From the NCBI GenBank assembly GCA_002705125.1, contig PAHQ01000067.1, positions 5,846 to 12,478 of the forward strand: DNA of 6,633 bases, read 5' to 3'. Below are positions 1 through 5,396 of this stretch, in pieces (positions within the stretch are counted from its first letter, which is position 1; each line of letters opens with the position of its first letter). The stretch is from Verrucomicrobiales bacterium (lineage in GTDB: Bacteria; Verrucomicrobiota; Verrucomicrobiia; Verrucomicrobiales; DEV007). Position numbers and translations under genes: made by a program. The notes below the pieces were generated by a model. It was not told where the DNA came from and did not search any database. It saw nothing but the letters and a program-made list of their open reading frames with translations.

Positions 1-140
1 TCATAAGATAGATACAAATCAATTCTACTGCACCCTAAGACCCTCGCGGTTAGGTGCTCCATATTAAGCCTAGCATCTTCAACCCCACGTTTTTCAAGAT
101 ACATCGAACCACTCTGCAATGTTTCAAGCAGGGTTTTCAT
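1..140 (-). CDS. prmC: Release factor glutamine methyltransferase PrmC, N-terminal fragment (3' end outside window)
   Basis: PrmC (HemK) uses S-adenosylmethionine to N5-methylate the glutamine of the GGQ motif in release factors RF1 and RF2 in the cytoplasm. Translating the minus strand from the ATG at 140 gives 46 codons running off the left edge without a stop. They form the helical N-terminal substrate-binding domain of the family: an opening MKTLLETLQSG helix, then YLEKRGVEDARLNMEHLTAR, then VLGCSRIDLYLSY, which follows the usual pattern of a Gly-x-x-x-Ala-Arg turn and an LGCsR-x-x-LY segment. The methyltransferase domain with its NPPY motif lies outside the window. The gene starts 10 bases after the prfA stop, so the two are almost certainly cotranscribed, which fits an enzyme encoded next to its substrate. 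An AGGAGG lies 24 bases upstream of the ATG inside the last prfA codons, too far for a normal ribosome-binding site. The ATG at 147 is in another frame and stops quickly. Identification is firm for so short a piece. Confidence 0.87.
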   Translation of the reverse strand, partial: MKTLLETLQSGSMYLEKRGVEDARLNMEHLTARVLGCSRIDLYLSY

Positions 141-150
141 AAAACATATT

Positions 151-1227
151 TCACTTCAACCCTGCCTCCTCGAGCCTCTCTGCCATCTCAGAAGCTTGAA
201 GCCCTTCAACAAGCTCTTCAATTTGACCAGCAAGAACACCTTCGAGATTATGTAAAGTCAGACCAATTCTATGATCAGTGACTCGATTTTGTGGAAAGTT
301 GTAAGTTCTTATTTTTTCTTCCCTACCACCGCTACCAATGAGGTTTCTTCTCTTCTCTGAATACTTTGCCGCTTCCTCTCTCTGCTTAGCTTCTAACAAT
401 TTTGATCTCAATATGGTAAGCGCTTTCTCTTTATTCTTCGTCTGACTTCTTCCATCCTGACATCTGACCATAATGCCAGTAGGAATATGTGTCACTTGAA
501 TACAAGAATCTGTCGTGTTTACGTGCTGCCCTCCAGGCCCCCCCGATCTGGTTGCTTGAATATTTAATTCATCAGGTTTTAACTCAACGTCAACATCCTC
601 TGCCTCTGGCATTACCGCAACAGTAGCTGTTGATGTATGAATTCTTCCCTGGGTCTCTGTGTCTGGAACCCGCTGGACTCTATGAACTCCACTCTCATAT
701 TTTAAAATTCGGAAAACCTCATCACCTTTGACTTTAATCGTCACTTCCTTAAATCCACCAACTTCAGAAGGGCTTGATTCCAGTGGCTCTATTTTCCATC
801 CACGAAGCTCACTATACCTTTGGTACATTTTGAAGAGGTCACCAGCAAATAATGAAGCTTCATCTCCTCCAGTGCCTGCACGAATTTCAACGATAGCATC
901 TCTATCTTCTGTAATATCTCTAGGTAACAGAGAGTACTGTATTTCAAGCTCTAATTTTTCACATAAATTCTCTAGCTCGGGAATTTCCTCTAGCGCTAGC
1001 GCTGCCATTTCCTCATCACTTCCTTTTGATAACTCATGATTATCTGAAAGCTGTCGGCGCGCATTGGAGAATTTTTCCCACTCCTCTAATAGCTTTTTAT
1101 TTTGATTATACTCTCTTGAAACTTCAGCAACCTTCTTAGTGTCGGAGTAAAACTCCTCTTGCGACATTTCGTGCTCCAACTCTTTGACCCGGTCTCTTCT
1201 TTTATCAATTAGCGGTTCAAATTCCAT
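151..1227 (-). CDS. prfA: Peptide chain release factor 1 (RF1)
   Basis: RF1 recognises UAA and UAG in the ribosomal A site and triggers hydrolysis of peptidyl-tRNA. The 358-residue product is full length for the family. The N-terminal helical domain covers roughly residues 1-100. The PCRF region contains EIRAGTGGDEA (115-125). The codon-recognition loop is P188-D189-T190 in RVPDTETQGRIHTS, the PxT signature of RF1 rather than the SPF of RF2. The catalytic loop is SGGPGGQHVN with G232-G233-Q234. The conserved GREEKIRTYNFPQNRVTDHR segment lies at 301-320. The ATG at 1227 gives the normal RF1 N-terminus, although no Shine-Dalgarno sequence precedes it. The middle Asp of PxT is a variable position in the family, so I do not regard it as a defect. 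The gene follows rpmE by 110 bases and precedes prmC, whose product should methylate Q234. A perfect TATAAT just upstream suggests it can also be transcribed separately from rpmE. Confidence 0.98.
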   Translation of the reverse strand: MEFEPLIDKRRDRVKELEHEMSQEEFYSDTKKVAEVSREYNQNKKLLEEWEKFSNARRQLSDNHELSKGSDEEMAALALEEIPELENLCEKLELEIQYSLLPRDITEDRDAIVEIRAGTGGDEASLFAGDLFKMYQRYSELRGWKIEPLESSPSEVGGFKEVTIKVKGDEVFRILKYESGVHRVQRVPDTETQGRIHTSTATVAVMPEAEDVDVELKPDELNIQATRSGGPGGQHVNTTDSCIQVTHIPTGIMVRCQDGRSQTKNKEKALTILRSKLLEAKQREEAAKYSEKRRNLIGSGGREEKIRTYNFPQNRVTDHRIGLTLHNLEGVLAGQIEELVEGLQASEMAERLEEAGLK

Positions 1228-1255
1228 AGAAAGTATTCAGATTTTCTCTTAGATT

Positions 1256-1284
1256 ATTATATCAACAATATAACTAATACACCA
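1256..1284 (-). promoter_or_regulatory. Candidate sigma-70-type promoter for prfA
   Basis: A perfect TATAAT (1261 to 1256 on the minus strand) sits 28 bases before the prfA start codon. The hexamer 17 bases further upstream is TGGTGT (1284 to 1279), a poor match to TTGACA. Transcription would begin near 1249, giving a leader of about 20 bases. The -10 match is seen directly; promoter function is inferred, and chance TATAAT sequences are common in AT-rich spacers. Confidence 0.35.
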
Positions 1285-1290
1285 TGAATA

Positions 1291-1309
1291 GAGGTTTAGT
1301 TAAACCCTC
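1291..1309 (-). other. Small hairpin in the rpmE-prfA spacer
   Basis: The minus strand reads GAGGGTTTAACTAAACCTC, an inverted repeat pairing GAGG and GTT with AAC and CTC across a short loop, with one unpaired G. It lies 29 bases after the rpmE stop. No T-run follows on either strand, so it is not a standard intrinsic terminator. It could protect the 3' end of an rpmE transcript or partly attenuate read-through into prfA, but both roles are inference. Confidence 0.35.
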
Positions 1310-1337
1310 AAATTACAAACTTTAGTGATAACGACGC

Positions 1338-1610
1338 TTAAGCCTCTGTCTCGGCTGGCACAGAATCAGCAGCTTCCGTCGTCTCGACTTTTTTGGAAGC
1401 TCTTCTCGCCTGCGTTCCTCCAAACCTCTTCTTAAATTTCTCAACCCTACCTGCAGTATCAACAAACTTTTGTTCACCAGTAAAAAATGGGTGGCAAGTC
1501 ATGCATATACCTATTTGAAGAGAGCTTACCGTTGAACGAGTTTCGAAAACTGTCCCACAAGTGCATGTGATAGTTGTCGTTTGGTATTCTGGATGCAGTT
1601 CTTCTTTCAT
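1338..1610 (-). CDS. rpmE: 50S ribosomal protein L31, zinc-binding type, with acidic C-terminal extension
   Basis: L31 is a small protein of the large subunit that bridges to the 30S head. The 90-residue product opens with MKEELHPEYQ, as in classical type A L31. It carries all four zinc ligands of the C+ form: C16-T-C18 and C36-M-T-C39, the latter in the signature CMTCHPFFTGEQ. The conserved GRVEKFKKRFG follows at about 54-64, where a typical bacterial L31 of about 70 residues ends. The roughly 20 further residues are rich in Ala, Glu and Thr (ETTEAADSVPAETEA), an acidic tail that is probably disordered. With all cysteines present, this is the zinc-replete form rather than the zinc-starvation paralogue. 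The GGTG just before the ATG is too close to act as a normal Shine-Dalgarno site. It is followed by prfA and prmC in a translation cluster and is probably driven from the 107-base spacer upstream. Confidence 0.97.
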   Translation of the reverse strand: MKEELHPEYQTTTITCTCGTVFETRSTVSSLQIGICMTCHPFFTGEQKFVDTAGRVEKFKKRFGGTQARRASKKVETTEAADSVPAETEA

Positions 1611-1662
1611 TTCACCGATGTTTTTAACGCCTATACCTAGAAAAAGGTAATATTAGCGGGCG

Positions 1663-1693
1663 ATAATACTACGTTTTTAGGGACAGAGTGCAA
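1663..1693 (-). promoter_or_regulatory. Candidate promoter for rpmE with GC-rich discriminator
   Basis: On the minus strand TTGCAC (1693 to 1688) is followed after 19 bases by TATTAT (1668 to 1663), 52 bases before the rpmE start. The bases right after the -10 are CGCCCGC, a GC-rich block in an AT-rich spacer. Such discriminators are known from ribosomal and other growth-rate-controlled promoters in well-studied bacteria. The 19-base spacing is longer than optimal, so the -35 assignment is weak. Growth-rate control is inference only. Confidence 0.35.
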
Positions 1694-1706
1694 GCAAAAC
1701 ATACTA

Positions 1707-1742
1707 TGAAAAAGTTATTATTGTTTATAATCAACTTTTTCA
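1707..1742 (-). terminator. AT-rich hairpin overlapping the sulfatase stop, possible bidirectional terminator
   Basis: A perfect 10-bp inverted repeat pairs TGAAAAAGTT (1707-1716) with AACTTTTTCA (1733-1742). A further 5 bp inside it pair ATTAT (1717-1721) with ATAAT (1727-1731), leaving one bulged base (1732) and a 5-base loop. The sulfatase TAA at 1720-1718 lies inside the stem. A-runs and T-runs flank the core symmetrically on both strands, as in bidirectional terminators. However, the core is AT-rich and the T-run is part of the stem, so termination strength is doubtful. Its place between the sulfatase and rpmE marks a natural transcription boundary. Confidence 0.42.
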
Positions 1743-3079
1743 AGGTCTGGGGACCTGCCCTGCCAAGGCACAAAACCGGTATTTCGTATGTGCTCACGAA
1801 GTAAATTTTCCAATTCTCTAAGTTTTTTGACATTATTAGTTACGGGGCTCGCCTCACCAGGATCATTTTTTAGATTATAAAGCTCAAAAGATTCAGTCGA
1901 AGTATTTTGAAGTAACTTCCAAGGCCCTTTTTTGATAGCATAATAAGCTTGCCCTTTATATCTGCTCCCACCTTCCCTCCTCACCCAAACAAGTGACCTA
2001 TCCTCTTTTTTACTAATTTCTTTGCCAAGAATTCCCGAAAGCATGCTTGATCCTTCTATTCCTTCAGGGCTTTTTAAACCAACAACTTCAGCCATTGTTG
2101 GCATCCAGTCCATTGTCATTGAATCTCTAGTGTAGGTTGTACCACCTTCAATTACCCCTTTCCAAACCATACATGCTGGAACACGTATACCACCTTCCCA
2201 CATTTGTTGCTTCTCCCCCTTCCATGGGCTGTTTCTTGCACCTACATTCGCCTGACCTCCATTATCTGAGGTAAATACTATTATCGTATTATCATGCGCT
2301 TCGGCTGCTCTCATAACTTTTCCAATGCCATGATCCATATGCTCAATTAACGATACAAGTTTTGCTCGCTGAGGTGAAATTCCTTCTTCTCTCTTACTTA
2401 CCTTGTCTAACCAATCCTTTGGAGGTTGGATAGGAGTGTGGGGAGCATTATAAGAGAGAAATAAGAAAAATGGGTCCTCTTTTCCAATCCTCTGTTTGAT
2501 AAATTCAACGGACCATTCAGAAAAAAGATCGGTTGCGTGGCCCTTTGGATTAATGACTTTCTTATTCTCTCTCATGTAATTTACTTCATGCCTCCGATAA
2601 TTATAATAATCGTCCATCATATCACCCAAAAATCCTTTAAAGTAGTCAAACCCCCTACCGTTGGGTGTATTAGGTTCTAATAAACCAAGGTGCCACTTTC
2701 CTATCAAAGCCGAATGATATCCAGCCTCTTTAAGCAAAGACGGTAATGTTTTTACTCCCGGAGAGAAGTACCCCCAATTGTTTACCCTATGAGTTCTTAT
2801 TACTCCAGGAACACCCACCATATCAGGATAACGGCCAGTTAAAAAAGCGGCTCTAGTTGGCGAACATACTGGACAATTGGCGTATGCGTTTTCAAAGCGA
2901 CATCCATCATTCATTAATTTATCAATATTTGGTGTCCTCATGTCTTTGGCACCGTGACTGGATAAGTCACCAATCCCTAAGTCGTCCGCCATTATAAAAA
3001 TAATATTGGGTTTCTCTGCACTATTCAGATTTGAAAGAATAATTAATAACAATGACAATCTTTTTATATTTTTTAACAT
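1718..3079 (-). CDS. Secreted formylglycine-dependent sulfatase (arylsulfatase family)
   Basis: Family S1 sulfatases hydrolyse sulfate esters, here probably on an exported or periplasmic sugar, glycan or aryl substrate that the sequence does not specify. An N-terminal signal peptide is visible: a KNIKR start, the hydrophobic LSLLLIILSNL, and likely cleavage near residues 20-21. The mature start KPNIIFIMADDLG supplies metal ligands D32 and D33. The nucleophile motif is C72-S-P-T-R76 followed by AAFLTGR, the Cys type that is converted to formylglycine. Other active-site elements are GKWHLG (K128, H130), NAPHTP (H214), SDNGG (D272, N273) and WKGEK (K287). The C-terminal subdomain has the typical ELYNLKNDPGE (400-410). 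All expected catalytic residues are present and the 453-residue length is normal, so it should be active once matured. No formylglycine-generating enzyme or anaerobic sulfatase-maturating enzyme lies in this window. It starts 32 bases after the VWA gene with no evident Shine-Dalgarno site and is probably cotranscribed with it. Confidence 0.95.
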   Translation of the reverse strand: MLKNIKRLSLLLIILSNLNSAEKPNIIFIMADDLGIGDLSSHGAKDMRTPNIDKLMNDGCRFENAYANCPVCSPTRAAFLTGRYPDMVGVPGVIRTHRVNNWGYFSPGVKTLPSLLKEAGYHSALIGKWHLGLLEPNTPNGRGFDYFKGFLGDMMDDYYNYRRHEVNYMRENKKVINPKGHATDLFSEWSVEFIKQRIGKEDPFFLFLSYNAPHTPIQPPKDWLDKVSKREEGISPQRAKLVSLIEHMDHGIGKVMRAAEAHDNTIIVFTSDNGGQANVGARNSPWKGEKQQMWEGGIRVPACMVWKGVIEGGTTYTRDSMTMDWMPTMAEVVGLKSPEGIEGSSMLSGILGKEISKKEDRSLVWVRREGGSRYKGQAYYAIKKGPWKLLQNTSTESFELYNLKNDPGEASPVTNNVKKLRELENLLREHIRNTGFVPWQGRSPDLEKVDYKQ

Positions 3080-3111
3080 CTGTAGCTAAATATGATTTTA
3101 TAACTCTATAA

Positions 3112-4176
3112 CTAAAAACCCTCTACTTCACCAAATCCATCTGCAAATTGAAGTGCCGCAGGACCACTATATAGCTTCCCTTTGTTAACGATGCTCGGCT
3201 TACCTCCTGTTATTTTTGAAATTTCAACGAGGTATCCGAAAGCTCGCCCAGGAGTCTCCATGCCAATGGTATTAATTGGAATCTTTGATGGATTTATCTG
3301 CTCCATCTTATTAACAACTTCTTCAGCATCCTGCGCTTCTCCATCTGAGAGAAGCCATACAACAACTGGAACAGGCCTCATCGCGAAGGCTAATTCCAAG
3401 GGGTCTCTCCAAATTGTAGCTCCTTCAGGATTAGCACTCTTTATATTATTAATGGCAGAAGCAATACCTTCTTTCGTTGCCTTGCTCCATGGTATTCTAT
3501 CTTCAGCCTTGTCCGGAAATCGTGTGGGCGACGTATAAAGAGACTCTCCACCTAGCCATGGGGCTGTAGAGTAATAAATCACCTGGAAACTCATATCCTT
3601 TGGCAGCTTACTAATTGATTTCACCAACTCTTGTTTAAGCATTTGTATCCTTACCCCTCCGCCTTCTCTGATCATTGATTCTGAAAAATCAACGACGAAT
3701 ACGACACGATTCCCTTTCGCTGTACCGCCAAAAAAAGTAGACGTTCCGCCACCACCATCACCATCCCCCTTACCTGATCCAAATCCTCGTCCAAAGTCTG
3801 TACCAATACCGAGCGGATCAATAACTGGGTCCTCTAGAGATGGTACAGATATAGCTGACACAGCAGTAGACGAAACTGGGTCAATTCTCGCTGCGCTCTG
3901 AGCAGGTTGAGGTTTCTTTTGTACTTTTTTGGCAAAGTCTTTTTTTTCTATTTGAGGTGTATCTGTTTGTGTATCAGTAACCGCAACGATCTGAGGAACT
4001 TTGTCCGGACCAAAAGAAACAACTATCAGATACAGAACTAAGACTATAAATAAATGAATAACTATGGTCGTTGCAATTGAAGCAACTTTGCTCTGTTTAA
4101 AGCCTGATGAATTAATAGCCCCTATACCATTTACCGGCTCATTAATATTTTGGTCTTTAATGGCAGGCTCTTGCAT
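3112..4176 (-). CDS. Membrane-anchored von Willebrand factor A domain protein with TonB-like topology
   Basis: The 354-residue product has a polar N-terminus of about 30 residues ending in K30, then one hydrophobic segment (about 31-54, VASIATTIVIHLFIVLVLYL onward). A Lys/Pro/Gln/Ser-rich linker follows (about 75-120, with KKPQPAQ), then a glycine-rich stretch (about 122-151) and a VWA domain (about 156-350). This predicts an inner-membrane anchor with the VWA domain in the periplasm. The metal-ion-dependent adhesion site looks complete: D163-F-S165-E-S167, T254 in GATIWRDPL and D278 in LLSDGE. The domain should therefore bind a divalent cation and a protein partner; the partner is unknown. 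The cytoplasmic tail, anchor and proline-rich spacer resemble TonB, and VWA proteins of this build occur near ExbB/ExbD-type motors in planctomycetes and verrucomicrobia, but none is visible here. The ATG at 4176 has no Shine-Dalgarno site. A weak promoter lies upstream, and the sulfatase follows after 32 bases. The function remains unassigned. Confidence 0.9.
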   Translation of the reverse strand: MQEPAIKDQNINEPVNGIGAINSSGFKQSKVASIATTIVIHLFIVLVLYLIVVSFGPDKVPQIVAVTDTQTDTPQIEKKDFAKKVQKKPQPAQSAARIDPVSSTAVSAISVPSLEDPVIDPLGIGTDFGRGFGSGKGDGDGGGGTSTFFGGTAKGNRVVFVVDFSESMIREGGGVRIQMLKQELVKSISKLPKDMSFQVIYYSTAPWLGGESLYTSPTRFPDKAEDRIPWSKATKEGIASAINNIKSANPEGATIWRDPLELAFAMRPVPVVVWLLSDGEAQDAEEVVNKMEQINPSKIPINTIGMETPGRAFGYLVEISKITGGKPSIVNKGKLYSGPAALQFADGFGEVEGF

Positions 4177-4204
4177 GAGGAAAAAGTCTTTCTTAACTAA
4201 TCAT

Positions 4205-4233
4205 ATCATAAAAACCTTTAAATCTATCAACAA
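4205..4233 (-). promoter_or_regulatory. Candidate promoter for the VWA protein gene
   Basis: In the 81-base spacer after the oxidoreductase gene, TTGTTG (4233 to 4228) and TATGAT (4210 to 4205) are separated by exactly 17 bases on the minus strand. TATGAT matches the -10 consensus at five of six positions; the -35 matches at three. The predicted start would leave a leader of about 20 bases before the ATG at 4176. The match is modest and the spacer is AT-rich, so a chance match is possible. Confidence 0.3.
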
Positions 4234-4257
4234 TTATGGATTGTGGCAGCCAAATTT

Positions 4258-5322
4258 CTACTCACCTTCATAGGAAAGTCCAATTTCACGCCTCCAAGTA
4301 TCTAATGATCTCATTAAGGCAAGCGTATCCTCTAGGGACATTGCTGGGTAAGGCGCACATTTCTCTCTTATTCCAACAGCAACTGCATCAGCCTCAGCGC
4401 CGTATAAATATTCTTCTGTAGTTACCTTAATAACCTCAAGAGAGCCAGATTCAAGCTTGTTTGAAGGCGTGCCAGCACCTGACGGATAATAATGCAATTC
4501 AGTAGTGCCTCCTTGAGGTGATGGCTTCCAGGGTTGAGGAATAAATAAGCGGCCTTTAGTTCCTGTAATACTTGCATTAATAGGTTCGTCAAGAGCTACT
4601 CCACAACTAAGCCGTGCGGTAATTCCTCTATCAAATTTTGCCACCGCACTAGTGTATTCATCAACTCCAGTCTGACCAATATGACCCACTGCCTTTATTT
4701 CCAAGGGTTCCAAAAATGAACTTCCACTACCAATTCCTGCAATTAAACCAGCAAGCGTCATTGGATATCCTCCCACGTCAAGGATTCCTCCGCCTGCCAA
4801 GCTTTTATTGAGATGCCTTCCCTCTAAATTGTCTCCAATATCAAAAGAAAATGAAGCCTCAATTGAACGGACTTGACCGATAGCACCAGACTCAATTATT
4901 TGAACAATTTTTTTTGTTTGGGCCGAACAACGATACATGTATCCTTCCATTAGAAAGACTCCATTATCTTCGGCTGATTGGACAATCTCCTTGGCCTCTG
5001 CTTCATTAAGACCAATTGGCTTTTCGCATAGAATATGTTTTCCTGTATTTGCTGCTTTTATTGCCCACTCTTTATGCATCGGGTGCGGAGTAGCTATATA
5101 TATTGCATCGACCTGGTCGTCTTCTAGCAACTGTTGATATGAAGCATGCCTGTTGGGTATACCTCCAAATTTGTCAGCAAATTTGTCTGCTGAATCTTGG
5201 GATCTACTGCCAACCGCAACTAATTTACCAAAACTAGAATTAATTACTCCTTCTGCAAAGGAAGCAGCGATGCTTCCAGTTGCTAATATTCCCCAACGTA
5301 TTTTTTCTTTTTTCTCTTCCAT
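4258..5322 (-). CDS. Gfo/Idh/MocA-family NAD(P)-dependent oxidoreductase
   Basis: Members of this family reversibly oxidise or reduce sugars, inositols, dihydrodiols and related polyols with NAD(P). This 354-residue cytoplasmic protein begins with a Rossmann fold: IRWGILATGSIAASFAEGV (8-26) holds the nucleotide-binding glycines, and AVGSR (36-40) ends the second strand. IATPHPMHKEWA (76-87) and CEKPIGLN (99-106) follow. The EKP motif with K101 is the conserved catalytic lysine element. The C-terminal alpha/beta domain contains GGGILDVGGYPM (177-188), whose Asp and Tyr are the usual active-site positions. The RWGIL start and the DVGGYP motif resemble the dihydrodiol dehydrogenase and xylose dehydrogenase branch more than inositol dehydrogenases, but the substrate cannot be assigned. 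An in-frame stop shortly upstream rules out a longer start. The ATG has no Shine-Dalgarno site and sits at the end of a 13-bp stem shared with the spacer after the upstream gene, so translation may be coupled to that gene. Confidence 0.93.
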   Translation of the reverse strand: MEEKKEKIRWGILATGSIAASFAEGVINSSFGKLVAVGSRSQDSADKFADKFGGIPNRHASYQQLLEDDQVDAIYIATPHPMHKEWAIKAANTGKHILCEKPIGLNEAEAKEIVQSAEDNGVFLMEGYMYRCSAQTKKIVQIIESGAIGQVRSIEASFSFDIGDNLEGRHLNKSLAGGGILDVGGYPMTLAGLIAGIGSGSSFLEPLEIKAVGHIGQTGVDEYTSAVAKFDRGITARLSCGVALDEPINASITGTKGRLFIPQPWKPSPQGGTTELHYYPSGAGTPSNKLESGSLEVIKVTTEEYLYGAEADAVAVGIREKCAPYPAMSLEDTLALMRSLDTWRREIGLSYEGE

Positions 5323-5392
5323 GTGAATTTAGTGAAACTGAGAATTAACTCAATTGGCAGGAAGATAAAAGCAATTATTACTAAATTCACAT
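5321..5392 (-). repeat. Perfect 13-bp inverted repeat ending in the oxidoreductase start codon
   Basis: ATGTGAATTTAGT (5321-5333) and ACTAAATTCACAT (5380-5392) are exact reverse complements separated by 46 bases. On the minus-strand transcript the 5' arm begins four bases after the TAA of the upstream gene (5399-5397). The 3' arm covers the 11 bases before the oxidoreductase ATG and its first two bases. A small inner hairpin, TTGAG with CTCAG, is possible in the loop. No T-run follows, so it does not look like an intrinsic terminator. It may hide the start codon until a ribosome finishing the upstream gene opens the stem, or it may be an operator; both are inference. Confidence 0.6.
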
Positions 5393-5396
5393 AAGA

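Noticed and set aside
145..147. ATG at 147 on the minus strand as an alternative start of the gene after prfA
   Set aside because: Its frame ends after seven codons, while the ATG at 140 opens a clear PrmC N-terminus.
188..190. Asp as the middle residue of the RF1 PxT codon-recognition motif (residues 188-190 of the prfA product)
   Set aside because: The middle position varies among bacterial RF1 proteins (for example PAT, PVT, PET), so this is not evidence for altered stop-codon reading.
54..281. Plus-strand open frame of 75 codons at the left end
   Set aside because: It lies opposite prmC and the end of prfA, both with clear family motifs on the minus strand, and its own translation shows no recognisable domain. 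The same applies to the plus-strand frames at 728-1039, 3182-3538, 4064-4273, 4236-4421, 4937-5137 and 6106-6348.
1647..1655. TAATATTAC on the minus strand, identical to the rolling-circle origin nonanucleotide of geminiviruses and relatives
   Set aside because: There is no flanking stem, no iterons and no Rep gene; nine AT-rich bases in an AT-rich spacer are expected by chance.
3940..3947. Run of eight A on the coding strand of the VWA gene (in the Lys-rich linker), a possible slippage site
   Set aside because: The frame continues intact through a complete VWA domain, there is no alternative downstream frame of interest, and Lys codons explain the run.
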